Shown here: positions 16,167-25,210 of the stretch, piece after piece
Layout: every line of letters starts with the position of its first letter
Position numbering within the stretch: the stretch's first letter is position 1
Origin: JAXDMU01 sp963762435
Lineage (GTDB): Bacteria > Pseudomonadota > Alphaproteobacteria > ATCC43930 > CGMCC-115725
NCBI GenBank assembly: GCA_963762435.1
Contig: CAVXLN010000003.1
Location: 558,001-622,000, forward strand
DNA length: 64,000 bases
Direction: 5' to 3'
Notes under the pieces: model-generated
Told to the model about the DNA's origin: nothing
Database searches by the model: none
The model's input: only the letters and a program-made list of their open reading frames with translations
Position numbers and translations under genes: made by a program

Positions 16167-16555
16167 TGGCCGAACCCTCGATGAGGACACCCTTGGGCCA
16201 GGTGCTGGGCCTGGGCTCGGCCCGCAACGGGGCGGCCGCGTGGTGGGGCATGCGCCTCACCTCGATCGCCCTCGTCCCGCTATCGCTCTGGTGGGTCGCG
16301 TCCATCATCGCCCATGCCGGCGCCGATTACGCCGAGTTCCGCCATTGGGTCGGCAGCCCGACGACATCCGTGCTGCTGATCCTGACCATCGCGGTCACGT
16401 TCCACCACGCCGCCCAGGGCATCGCCGAGGTGATCGAGGATTACGTCCATGCCGAGGGGGTGAAGATCGCCACCCTCATCCTGGTCAGGTTCGCCGCCGT
16501 GCTGCTGGCCGTGGCCGGCATCTTCGCGGTGCTGCGCATCGCGTTTGGGAGCTGA
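16163..16555 (+). CDS. sdhD: Succinate dehydrogenase membrane anchor subunit
   Basis: The 130-residue protein has three predicted membrane helices (around 30-50, 67-90 and 102-126). GLGSARNGAAAWWGMRLTSI is the conserved N-terminal block, and HHAAQGIAEVIEDYVH holds the heme-side His and the Asp-Tyr of the quinone site. It starts inside the sdhC stop codon and ends 2 bp before sdhA. With SdhC it anchors the dehydrogenase and reduces ubiquinone. Confidence 0.95.
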   Translation: MMAEPSMRTPLGQVLGLGSARNGAAAWWGMRLTSIALVPLSLWWVASIIAHAGADYAEFRHWVGSPTTSVLLILTIAVTFHHAAQGIAEVIEDYVHAEGVKIATLILVRFAAVLLAVAGIFAVLRIAFGS

Positions 16556-16557
16556 GA

Positions 16558-18354
16558 ATGCCCGAAGCCTACAAGGTCATCGACCATGCCTATGACGTGG
16601 TCGTCGTCGGCGCCGGCGGTGCCGGATTGCGCGCCACGCTCGGCATGGGTGTCGCCGGCCTCAAGACCGCCTGCATCACCAAGGTGTTCCCGACCCGCAG
16701 CCACACGGTGGCGGCCCAGGGCGGCATCAGCGCCGCGCTGGGCAATATGGGCGATGATGATTGGCGCTGGCACATGTACGACACCGTCAAGGGGTCGGAC
16801 TGGCTGGGCGATCAGGACGCCATCGAATATATGTGCCGCAACGCCATCCCGGCGGTGATCGAGCTCGAGCATTTCGGCGTGCCCTTCTCGCGCACGCCAG
16901 AGGGCAAGATCTATCAGCGCCCGTTCGGCGGCCATCTGACCGAGTACGGCAATGGCCCGATGGCGAAGCGCGCCTGCGCCGCCGCCGACCGCACCGGCCA
17001 TGCCATGATCCACACGCTCTATCAGCAGTGCCTGAAGCACAATGCCGAGTTCTTCGTCGAGTATTTCGCGCTCGATCTGATCATGGACGAGGACGGCGCC
17101 TGCCGCGGCGTCATGGCGTGGGATCTGCAGGACGGCACGCTGCATCGCTTCCGCGCGCATATGGTCGTGCTGGCGACGGGCGGCTATGGAAGGGCCTACT
17201 TCTCCTGCACCTCGGCGCACACCTGCACTGGCGATGGCGGCGGCATGGTGCTGCGCGCGGGCCTGCCGCTCGAGGATATGGAGTTCATCCAGTTCCACCC
17301 GACCGGCATCTATGGCTCGGGCTGCCTCATCACCGAGGGGGCGCGCGGCGAGGGCGGCTATGTCACCAATTCCGAGGGCGAGCGCTTCATGGAGCGCTAT
17401 GCCCCGCACGCCAAGGATCTGGCGTCGCGCGATGTGGTGAGCCGCTCCATGGCGATCGAGATCCGCGAGGGCCGCGGCTGCGGGCCCGAGAAGGATCACA
17501 TCATGCTCCATCTGGAGCATCTCGATCCCAAGGTGCTGCATCAGCGCTTGCCCGGTATCTCGGAGACGGCCAAGATCTTCGCCGGCGTCGATGTCACCAA
17601 GCAGCCGATCCCGATCCTGCCGACCGTGCATTACAATATGGGCGGGATCCCGACCAATTATCACGGCGAGGTGCTGCGCCCGACCTCCGCCGATCCCGAC
17701 CGGGTCGTGCCCGGCCTGATGGCCATCGGCGAGGCCGCCTGCGTCTCGGTCCATGGCGCCAACCGGCTCGGCACCAACTCGCTGTTGGACCTCGTCGTGT
17801 TCGGCCGTGCCGCCGCCCATCGCGCGGCCGAGCTGGTGAAGCCCGACACGGCGCACAAGCCGCTGAGCGCCAATGCCGGCGACCAGTCGATCGCCCGCTT
17901 CGACCGCGTCCGCCACGCCAACGGCAAGACCAAGGTGGCCGAGATTCGGCTCGCCATGCAGAAGACGATGCAGACCAACGCCGCCGTGTTCCGCACGACC
18001 GAGTTGCTGCGGGAAGGCGTCGACAAGATCCACGAGATCGCCGAGCGCGAGCGGGATCTCTCGGTCTCCGATCGCTCGATGGTGTGGAATTCCGACCTGG
18101 TCGAGGCGCTGGAGCTCGACAACCTCCTGGGCCAGGCCGTCGTGACACTGCATTCCGCCGCCAATCGCCAGGAAAGCCGGGGCGCTCATGCGCAGGAGGA
18201 TTTCCCCGACCGCAACGACAAGGAATGGATGAAGCACACGATCGCCTGGCTCGACGAGACCAAGAAGAACGTCACGATCGATTACCGGCCGGTGCATCTC
18301 TACACCATGTCGAACGAGGTCGAGGTCGTTCCGCCCAAAGCGCGCGTCTACTAA
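16558..18354 (+). CDS. sdhA: Succinate dehydrogenase flavoprotein subunit
   Basis: The 598-residue flavoprotein oxidises succinate to fumarate. It shows the FAD dinucleotide fold DVVVVGAGGAGLRA (about residues 13-26), the covalent-flavin His49 in TRSHTVAAQGGISAALGN, the dicarboxylate-binding region EFIQFHPTGIYGSG, and HGANRLGTNSLLDLVVFGRAA. The start at 16558 follows sdhD directly; the frame is open further upstream only because of high GC. It ends 18 bp before sdhB. Confidence 0.98.
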   Translation: MPEAYKVIDHAYDVVVVGAGGAGLRATLGMGVAGLKTACITKVFPTRSHTVAAQGGISAALGNMGDDDWRWHMYDTVKGSDWLGDQDAIEYMCRNAIPAVIELEHFGVPFSRTPEGKIYQRPFGGHLTEYGNGPMAKRACAAADRTGHAMIHTLYQQCLKHNAEFFVEYFALDLIMDEDGACRGVMAWDLQDGTLHRFRAHMVVLATGGYGRAYFSCTSAHTCTGDGGGMVLRAGLPLEDMEFIQFHPTGIYGSGCLITEGARGEGGYVTNSEGERFMERYAPHAKDLASRDVVSRSMAIEIREGRGCGPEKDHIMLHLEHLDPKVLHQRLPGISETAKIFAGVDVTKQPIPILPTVHYNMGGIPTNYHGEVLRPTSADPDRVVPGLMAIGEAACVSVHGANRLGTNSLLDLVVFGRAAAHRAAELVKPDTAHKPLSANAGDQSIARFDRVRHANGKTKVAEIRLAMQKTMQTNAAVFRTTELLREGVDKIHEIAERERDLSVSDRSMVWNSDLVEALELDNLLGQAVVTLHSAANRQESRGAHAQEDFPDRNDKEWMKHTIAWLDETKKNVTIDYRPVHLYTMSNEVEVVPPKARVY

Positions 18355-18372
18355 CTCCGAGGACCGCAGAAG

Positions 18373-19158
18373 ATGGTTGAGTTCACGCTCCCGGCCAATT
18401 CCAAGGTCAAGGAAGGCCACACATTCAAGGCGCCGGCAGGTGCCAAGCGCGTGCGCGCCTTCAAGCTCTATCGCTGGAGCCCGGATGACGGGCAGAATCC
18501 GCGGCTCGACACGTTCGAGGTCGATCTCGACAGCTGCGGGCCGATGGTCCTCGACGCGCTCATCAAGATCAAGAACGAGATCGACACGACCCTCACCTTC
18601 CGCCGCTCCTGCCGCGAGGGCATCTGCGGCTCCTGCGCCATGAACATCGACGGCACCAACACGCTGGCCTGCCTGAAGCCGATCGAGGAGGTGAAGGGTG
18701 CGGTCAAGATCTACCCGCTGCCGCATATGCCAGTGGTGAAGGATCTGGTGCCGGACCTGACGCACGTCTATGCGCAATACGCGTCGATCAAGCCGTGGCT
18801 GCAAGCCGAAACCCCGCCGCCGCCCGATCGCGAGCGGCCGCAATCGATCGAGGAGCGCGACAAGCTCGAAGGGCTGTGGGAGTGCATCCTGTGCTTCTGC
18901 TGCACGACCAGCTGCCCCAGCTATTGGTGGAACGGCGAGCGTTATCTCGGCCCGGCCATCCTGCTGCAGGCCTATCGCTGGATCGCCGACAGCCGCGACG
19001 AGGCGACGGGCGACCGGCTCGACCAGTTGGAAGACCCGTTCCGCCTCTATCGCTGCCACACCATCATGAACTGCACCCGCACCTGCCCCAAGGGCCTCAA
19101 CCCCGCCAAGGCGATCGGCGAGATTAAGCAGCTGATGGTGGCGCGCAAGTTCGGGTGA
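18373..19158 (+). CDS. sdhB: Succinate dehydrogenase iron-sulfur subunit
   Basis: The 261-residue protein passes electrons from FAD to quinone through three clusters. The [2Fe-2S] ligands lie in RRSCREGICGSCAMNIDG plus a later Cys in TLAC; the [4Fe-4S] and [3Fe-4S] ligands lie in CILCFCCTTSCPSYWW and in CHTIMNCTRTCPKGLNP. It is the last gene of the sdh operon. Its stop is 3 bp from the stop of the convergent ATP-grasp gene, leaving no room for a terminator between them. Confidence 0.98.
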   Translation: MVEFTLPANSKVKEGHTFKAPAGAKRVRAFKLYRWSPDDGQNPRLDTFEVDLDSCGPMVLDALIKIKNEIDTTLTFRRSCREGICGSCAMNIDGTNTLACLKPIEEVKGAVKIYPLPHMPVVKDLVPDLTHVYAQYASIKPWLQAETPPPPDRERPQSIEERDKLEGLWECILCFCCTTSCPSYWWNGERYLGPAILLQAYRWIADSRDEATGDRLDQLEDPFRLYRCHTIMNCTRTCPKGLNPAKAIGEIKQLMVARKFG

Positions 19159-19161
19159 GGC

Positions 19162-20082
19162 TCAACCTCCAGCCAGATAGCGCGCCACGGCCATGGCGAT
19201 CGGCTGGCCGGAATTGGCCTCGAAATAGGAGAAGGCGGGGCACGGATTGACCTCGAAGCAATAGACCTCGCCGTCTGGCGTCAGCTTGAGATCGATCCCG
19301 GCGAAGGCCAGGCCCAGCCCTTCCGCCATCTGGACGCAGCGCTCGCTGACCCGGTCGGGCAGCTTGACCGCACTGAGCTCGGCGGTACCACCATGCTTCT
19401 TGGCATAGCGGTAATCGACCACGTCGCTCTCGATCTCGGTGGCATAGGCCTGGCCGCCGACGGTGTGGACCCGGATGTTGGTGCCGGGCACATAAGCCTG
19501 GAACTGCACCGGGCACCAGCGGATCTGGTCGAGCCGATCGAGCTCGTCTTCGCCCAGCTCGCGCACGATCGAGCGCACGCCGCTGATCGATTTATAGACG
19601 ATCCTGCCATGCTCGCGCTGGAACGCCCCGACCGCATCGGGATCGTTGGTGATGAGCGTCGCCGGCACCGAGAAGCCGTAGCGGGCGATCAGCTGCGCCT
19701 GGTAAGGCTTCGACGCGTTCGAGCCCTGCGGCTCGGCCCGGTTGACGATGCGCGCCGGCGCCACTTCCGACCATTGGTAGAGCGCCTCGTGGAAGGCGCG
19801 GGAATGGCGCCGCGCTTGCGACCCTTCCGGCTCCTCCTTCAGCTCGGGCAGGATCCGATCGTCCATCAGCCGGATATAGACCCCGCCGATGTCGCTCAAG
19901 CGCAGGCGCTCGCCCTCGAGCTCGAGCGTGCCGTCGATCTTGCCATCCGCGATGCCCCACTCGAACCGGCAGGACGCGACCTTGCGCTGGTTGAAGATAC
20001 GGTAATCGGCGCCGAGCTCGTCAAGCGCCTCCGTCACCATCGCGAGCGGCAATTCGCTCGGAATGCCACAGATGAGGATCAT
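19162..20082 (-). CDS. ATP-grasp ligase of an unusual protease/ligase operon
   Basis: The 306-residue protein has an N-terminal pre-ATP-grasp domain (MILICGIPSELPLAMVTEAL), a middle domain with Lys in GRIVYKSISGVRSIVREL (about 160-178), the hinge QFQAYVPGTNIRVHTVGG, and the Mg/ATP site GIDLKLTPDGEVYCFEVNP near 267-285. This resembles MvdD-like (graspetide) and RimK-like ligases, which form amide or ester bonds using a carboxyl phosphate. It starts inside the stop of the degenerate homologue upstream (4-bp overlap at 20079-20082). The substrate is unknown; the Lys/Glu-rich tail of the first operon gene is the obvious candidate. Confidence 0.85.
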   Translation of the reverse strand: MILICGIPSELPLAMVTEALDELGADYRIFNQRKVASCRFEWGIADGKIDGTLELEGERLRLSDIGGVYIRLMDDRILPELKEEPEGSQARRHSRAFHEALYQWSEVAPARIVNRAEPQGSNASKPYQAQLIARYGFSVPATLITNDPDAVGAFQREHGRIVYKSISGVRSIVRELGEDELDRLDQIRWCPVQFQAYVPGTNIRVHTVGGQAYATEIESDVVDYRYAKKHGGTAELSAVKLPDRVSERCVQMAEGLGLAFAGIDLKLTPDGEVYCFEVNPCPAFSYFEANSGQPIAMAVARYLAGG

Positions 20083-20807
20083 GGCGTCAATACCTCCGCC
20101 AAAGCATCGATGAGCGGCTCGCCGCCGCGCATGAGATCGGGGGTCGCCGAGATGTTCACGACCTCGAGCCGCCCACCCGCCCCCGGGGCCAGATCGACGC
20201 CGAGCAGCGTCTCGCGCCCCGCCTCGACCAGGCGCCGGCACCCCGCTTCGAGGGCGCCGAGCGGGATCATCGGGGCTACCACCCTGGATCCCACGACGAA
20301 GGCGGTGGCCAGCGCCGGCGGCGGTGGCCGCTTGAGCTCCGCCATCGGATCGTCGTCCGAGGATTGCCGGAACGGCCGCGTCGGCAGCCCGGCCGCCGCC
20401 GCGCGCGCCAGCCAGGCGGAGCGGTTGCGCCAGGCCCCGCCCAGCCCTTGCGGTGTCGCACGGTTCACGACCGGGCCGGACATGGCGTTGAGCCAGCTCA
20501 GGAACAGCGCGTTCAGCTCCTGAACGGCATAATCCCGGTCGGCACCCCCGACCTTGTCGAGCCGCTCGGTGGGCACGAAGGCGAGCCGATTGAGCACGCC
20601 CACAGGATTGCTGCTGGTGATGGTCCGGCCATCGCCGAGATCGATGGCGACGCTGGCCTCGCCATCCTTCGACAGGCGATGGTCCCAGCGCAGCGCGCTG
20701 CCGAGCACGGGGGCGGTCACGATATCGACCAGCACCCCGCGCGCCTGTAGCCGACCTGCCGCCCAAAGCGCAGACAGGTCGGCCACCTCGCAGAAGACGA
20801 GCACCAA
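20079..20807 (-). CDS. Degenerate ATP-grasp-like partner protein
   Basis: This 242-residue protein is not obvious by itself but lines up with its neighbour at 19162-20082: VVNRATPQGLGGAWRNRSAW matches IVNRAEPQGSNASKPYQAQL, and LLGVDLAPGAGGRLEVVNIS matches the GIDLKLTPDGEVYCFEVNP block. Most of the central ATP-binding subdomain, with the YKSISG lysine and the hinge, is missing, and the catalytic EVNP is replaced by VVNIS. It therefore cannot work as a normal ATP-grasp enzyme and is more likely a recognition or scaffold subunit. It sits 6 bp after the protease gene and overlaps the ligase gene. Confidence 0.7.
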   Translation of the reverse strand: MVLVFCEVADLSALWAAGRLQARGVLVDIVTAPVLGSALRWDHRLSKDGEASVAIDLGDGRTITSSNPVGVLNRLAFVPTERLDKVGGADRDYAVQELNALFLSWLNAMSGPVVNRATPQGLGGAWRNRSAWLARAAAAGLPTRPFRQSSDDDPMAELKRPPPPALATAFVVGSRVVAPMIPLGALEAGCRRLVEAGRETLLGVDLAPGAGGRLEVVNISATPDLMRGGEPLIDALAEVLTP

Positions 20808-20813
20808 GATCGT

Positions 20814-22986
20814 CTACCGGTCCGACAGCTTCTCGGCGTCCTTGGCGTCCTTGCGCGCCTTGGCGTCGGCCGCTTCCTTCGCCAGGTCGGCGCTCTGGGA
20901 TGCCAGGTCCTTCTCGCCGGTCAAGGCGCCATAGGCGAGATCGGGCCGGTAGGCCGTGCTGATGAAGTGGCTGCTCGCCGCGAACGAGGTTTCTATGCCG
21001 TCGATCTTGGTGTCGTAATTGTCCTTGTCCTTCTGCACCTTCTCGACCAGCGCCTCCTTGCCGTCCTTGAACTCCTTGACGTGGTCCTTCTCGGCCTTCT
21101 CGTTCTTGTGCTCCTTGGCTTCGGTCTTCGAGTCCTTGTGCTCCTTGGTCTCGTTCTTCTCCGCCTTCTCGTTCTTCGAGTCCTTCGAAGTCCTTGGCTT
21201 CGTTCTTCTCGTGCTTCTCGGTCTTGTGATCCTTCAAATCCTTGGCCTCGCTCTTCTCGTGCTTGAGATCCTTGGTGTCCTTGGCCGGGATCTTGTCCGG
21301 CAACAGCTTGTCGACGATCTGCTTCTCGGGGTTCTTGGCCGCGGCAGCATTGGCGGCGGGATCGCCCGGGTCGCCCGGTCCGCCAGGGCCTTCGAACCCG
21401 CCCTCCTTGATCTCCTTGCCGTCCTTCTCCTTGCCGATCGGCTTCTCCGGCAGCTCGAGCTTGCTGATCTCCTTGGCCTCGATCTTCTCCAGCTTCTCGT
21501 ACTTGATCTCCTTGATCTCGATCTTATGGTCCTTATTGTCCTTGGCTTCGTTCTTCTCATGCTTCTCGGACTTGTGATCCTTCGAATCCTTTGCTTCGTT
21601 CTTCTCGTGCTTCTCGGACTTGTGATCCTTCAACTCCTTGGCCTCGCTCTTCTCGTGCTTAGCGTCCTTCGTGTCCTTGACGGGGATCTTGTCCGGCAAC
21701 GCCTTGTCGACCAGTTGCTTGTCCGGAAGCTTGTTGGCCGCACCGATCTGGATGGGATCGCCCGGATTGCCAGGCAAACCCGGCCCCTCGTTGGCACCTT
21801 CCTTGAGATCCTTGCCGCCCTTCTCCACGATCGGCTTTTCCGGATGCTCGAGCTTCGTGATCTCCTTCCGCTCGACCTTGAACTCCTTATGCTCGACCTT
21901 CTCGAGCTTGATCTCCTTGATCTCCTTCTTTTCTTTTTCTTTCTCCTTCTCCTTGATCTCGATCTTCTCGATCTTCTCGAGCTTCTCGGTCTTGTGGTCC
22001 TTGAGATCCTTGATCTTGATGATCCCGCCCGTGCACAGGCTGATATTGAGGGCACTCAGCACCGCCGCGATCGGGTTGGAGATGCCGTAGCCCGTATCGT
22101 CGCCGGCGAAATTGAGGCCCAGAACCTGCCGGCCGGCATTGACGACGACCGCGCCGGAATCGCCGTGATCGCTGAATTTCGCATTCTTGGTCGTGTCGGG
22201 CTTGACGCCGATCTGGTTGGTCAGCGTCTTCGTGCCGATCCCGTTGCCATAGTCGATACTGACGGTGAGATTGACGGAATCGACCGTGCCATAGGTCAGG
22301 CCTGTGGTGCGGCCGCGTTTGCGCACCGCCTCGCCCAGGCTGGGGGTGGCCGTGCCGGCGACATAGCCGACATCGACGATCTCGCAGGCCACGCCACGGG
22401 TGCCGCTGATCGCCGCGACGGCACAATCGACCGAGCCGCCCAGCGATTCCCGCGCCAGCGTACCGACGACATCCGTCGGGCAGGAGCCGCTGTCCAAAAG
22501 GCTGGGCTGGGTCTGCGTGTCGCCGATATGGAAGGTGTTGTCCACGCACATGACGTGGAAGTTGCTCAGCAGCATATGGTTGCCGGTGGCATTGTCGGTG
22601 ACGATGGCGCCGAGCGTACCGGCATAAATATAGCCGCCGACCGCCCGGCAGGGTCCGATGCTGATGCCGCCCTGGAGCGGGGTATAACTGCCCGTATCGA
22701 CCTCGGGCACCAGATCGGCAACCGCCTTGCGGGCGCGGAACTGGTGGAGCTCGAACCGACGCTCGATCACATCGGTCGGATGACCGTCGATCTCGGCCGG
22801 CACCCTTTCCTTGGCCGGCACATTGGCTTTCTTTTTCTCGACGAGAACGCGGATGGCAATCTTGTCCGTCGGCTTGCCGCCGACTTCCTTGAAGCCGATA
22901 TCGACGCCGGTGACGCCCGGCAATTTGAGCAGCTCGGCTTCCGCCTTCTCTTTGGCCGCAATGATTTCCTTGCTGATATCTGTCAT
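20814..22986 (-). CDS. Trypsin-like protease with long Lys/Glu/Asp repeat tail (frameshifted)
   Basis: The start is ATG at 22986 after GGGGGGAG. The N-terminal domain (1-90: ELLKLPGVTGVDIGFKEVGG) resembles the Nal1-type region found before bacterial trypsin-like proteases. The protease domain keeps His144 (SNFHV), Asp187 (VDCAV) and Ser277 (HGDSGA). From about residue 325 the protein is low-complexity Lys/Glu/Asp/His sequence with two collagen-like segments (GPGLPGNPGDP and GPGGPGDPGDP) in two related units of very roughly 115-150 residues. One extra base at 21184-21190 moves the frame; correcting it gives about 723 residues ending in EKLSDR at 20814. There is no signal peptide. It heads an operon with the two ATP-grasp-type genes. 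Confidence 0.7.
21180..21990 (-). repeat. Duplicated Lys/Glu-rich coding units
   Basis: Two units, about 21528-21990 and 21180-21527, share the order KIEIKE, a KLE-rich stretch, PEKPI, a Gly-Pro-Asp segment, LPDKIP-KDTKD, and HEKSEAK-LKDHK-EKHEKNEAKD. Inside each unit the DHKSEKHEKNEAKD block is repeated again. The repeats are near-identical in DNA in places and so prone to slippage. Confidence 0.75.
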
Positions 22987-23300
22987 GGCTAAAACTCCCC
23001 CCAAGGTCCCATCCTTGATTGGACAGGAATTAAATCGAACGATCAAAATCAGTCGTCGAAAATGGGTGCAGAAGTTCGTATCAATACATGCCACAGATAG
23101 GCGGCCCAAGGCCTATCGCGGTGACAACATAGCCGAATTTACTGTTATCGCCAATACTCACGCTATCGTGAGTTAAAAGCTTTGATATTCGAGTGTTCGG
23201 TTAACCAAACTCTCTTGATGATTGCGAGCCGAGTGAGTGGCCCGCTATGCCCGATATTGAGCTGGCGGGCCTGACTCTGGAAGGAAATAGGCTCTGATCT
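22987..23300. other. Intergenic spacer upstream of the protease operon
   Basis: This 314-bp spacer lies between two minus-strand genes. It should hold the promoter of the protease/ATP-grasp operon. The visible structure is a perfect 7-bp dyad, ACTCACG/CGTGAGT with loop CTAT, at 23156-23173, which could be an operator or the terminator of the upstream Vgb-like gene. It is AT-richer than its surroundings. No gene is seen. Confidence 0.5.
23156..23173. promoter_or_regulatory. 7-bp perfect dyad, operator or terminator
   Basis: ACTCACG-CTAT-CGTGAGT forms a perfect inverted repeat 180 bp upstream of the protease start and 130 bp after the Vgb-like stop. There is no T-run on the minus strand, which favours an operator over a terminator, but the evidence is thin. 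Confidence 0.35.
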
Positions 23301-25091
23301 TCAGCCGGCACTGGAGCTTCTGAGGGCCACGCTGGTGGCGCCGCGCGAAACGCCGGACGGATCGAGGAATTGCAGGAAGGCCCGATTGACCGCCGGCAGG
23401 AACGGCACATTGCCGGTCGCGGTGACGAATACGCCGAAGCTCGGCTGCGCGCCGGCCGCGATCGTGACGCTGAGGCTGGGGGCCGGCTGGGCGAGGCAGG
23501 CACCGGACGCGTTCGTCTGGCACACGCCGAGCGACACCGGCAGACCGGCCGTCAGAAGGCTGGGCACGACCGTGATCGGAGCCGACACGCCGACATTGGT
23601 GGTGGCGACCGCAAAGACCGCGAGACCGTTGGCCGGGATATCGACAATGCCATTATTCGTCGTCGTCGCCGAGACGGCCACGACATCGGGCGGGGGTGTC
23701 GTCGAGGCCGAGAAGGTCAGAGTGTTGACGCCCTCGAAAGTCTGTGCCGGCGCCGCATTGAGGCAGGAGAAGCTGAAGGCGACATTGCCGAGATCCGCGG
23801 CCGTGGCCGCATAGGGCGTAAGCGCGATGATGAAGCTTTGCGCGATGCCGGGCGCGATCGGGATCGGCGTGTTGATCGTACCCGTCGGCGTGTTGGTCGT
23901 GGGGTTGGTCGCCTGAAAGGTGAAGAGCGCCGGGACCGGCGTCGTCGGCTGGATGGCACAGGAATCGACCCCGACCGTCGTGCTGGCATTGACGATGGAG
24001 GCGAAGGCGGTCGCCGTGGCGCCGACGGCGACCGAGCGGCTCGAGGGCAGGATCGAGGACACGATCGTGGCCCCGCTGGGCGTCGTGCTGGGCAAGGTCA
24101 CCCGCCCGATGAAGGAAGCTCCGTCGACGGGACCCGCACTGGTGAACCAGAGATTGCCGTCGCTGCCGGCCACGATGCCGTTCGGGCTGCTGCCGTCGGG
24201 CACGCCCTCGGTCGAGAAGCTCATCAGGCCCGACTGCGTCACCTTGTTGATCGAGCTTACATTGTCGCCGGTGAACCACAGATTCTGGTCCGGCGCTAGC
24301 GTGATGCGCGTGGCCTTGATCGCCTGCGAGGTCTGGGCCGCGATCGGGAATTCGGCGACGGCGCCGACGGTGTTGATGAGGGCGACCTCAGAATTCGCGC
24401 CGTTCGCGGCGACCCAGATATTGCCCCCTGGCCCCGTGCTGGCGATGCCGCTCACGCCGGCGAAATTCGGGCGTGTCAGCGTCAGATCATAGGCTCCGCT
24501 TGTCGTGATCCGACCGACGATAGCGGCATTCGGTGAGGTGAACCATAGCTTGCCGTCCGGCCCGTTCGTGATGCCGAAGGGCTGGCCGATCATGGAACTG
24601 GGGAATGGGGTGATCGTGCCGCCCGTGGTGATCCTGCCGATGCCGGGAGCCGAGGCGCTGGCATTAGCAAACCAGAGATTGCCGTCCGCCCCCACGGTGA
24701 TGCCCCGGGGCAGGCTGCCGGCAGAAAGCGGGAATTCCTGGATGGTGCCGGCCAGCGTAATGTGGCCGACGGCGGGTGCCGACGGGTTGGCGTCGGTGAA
24801 CCATAGATCGGTCTTCGTGGGGCCGGTGACGATCAGGCCCGGCACCGATCCGGCAGGAAGCGGAAACCGCGTGATGGCACCCGCGATGGTGATCTGGCCG
24901 ATCGCCGGCGCCGTGGCGCTGTCATCGGTGAACCAGAGATTGCCGTCGGGACCCGACGCGATGCCGAACGGGACACTGCCGCTGCCGGTCGCGAACTGGG
25001 CGACGGTCGGGGCGTTCTGAGCATCCGCGCGCGCGGCGGCTAGCAGGCCTAGCGTAACAAGGCCGGCGGCGGCGAGAGACAGGCTTTTCAT
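23301..25091 (-). CDS. Exported Vgb-like beta-propeller protein
   Basis: The 596-residue protein starts at 25091 (ATG after GGGGGG) with signal peptide MKSLSLAAAGLVTLGLLAAARADA. It has repeated propeller blades with the signature GPDGNLWFTD, as in virginiamycin B lyase (Vgb/streptogramin lyase), over about residues 40-330. The C-terminal 250 residues form Thr/Val/Ala-rich beta domains. The same C-terminal architecture recurs in the protein at 39923, so the two are paralogues. True lyase activity is not assured; most such long exported relatives are uncharacterised. Confidence 0.82.
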   Translation of the reverse strand: MKSLSLAAAGLVTLGLLAAARADAQNAPTVAQFATGSGSVPFGIASGPDGNLWFTDDSATAPAIGQITIAGAITRFPLPAGSVPGLIVTGPTKTDLWFTDANPSAPAVGHITLAGTIQEFPLSAGSLPRGITVGADGNLWFANASASAPGIGRITTGGTITPFPSSMIGQPFGITNGPDGKLWFTSPNAAIVGRITTSGAYDLTLTRPNFAGVSGIASTGPGGNIWVAANGANSEVALINTVGAVAEFPIAAQTSQAIKATRITLAPDQNLWFTGDNVSSINKVTQSGLMSFSTEGVPDGSSPNGIVAGSDGNLWFTSAGPVDGASFIGRVTLPSTTPSGATIVSSILPSSRSVAVGATATAFASIVNASTTVGVDSCAIQPTTPVPALFTFQATNPTTNTPTGTINTPIPIAPGIAQSFIIALTPYAATAADLGNVAFSFSCLNAAPAQTFEGVNTLTFSASTTPPPDVVAVSATTTNNGIVDIPANGLAVFAVATTNVGVSAPITVVPSLLTAGLPVSLGVCQTNASGACLAQPAPSLSVTIAAGAQPSFGVFVTATGNVPFLPAVNRAFLQFLDPSGVSRGATSVALRSSSAG

Positions 25092-25210
25092 TGAACCCCC
25101 CAAGCGAAATTCAGCACTCAAATGTGCGATAACGCTCTATCGGAGGATTCGTGGCATTTTCCGGAAATTTGAGAAGCTTTAGAGGTTTCTCAACCCTATG
25201 GCGGGTCGCC

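Noticed and set aside
16441..19059. An 872-residue minus-strand frame opposite sdhA and sdhB
   Set aside because: It is an antisense shadow of strongly conserved genes.
21019..22992. A plus-strand Leu/Ser-rich membrane-like protein opposite the Lys tail
   Set aside because: Its hydrophobicity is simply the complement of AAG and GAG codons in the real gene.
19162..23109. A single 1315-residue gene across the whole protease/ATP-grasp region
   Set aside because: It is one long open frame only by high GC; its middle part runs out of frame through two genes with clear own starts and motifs.
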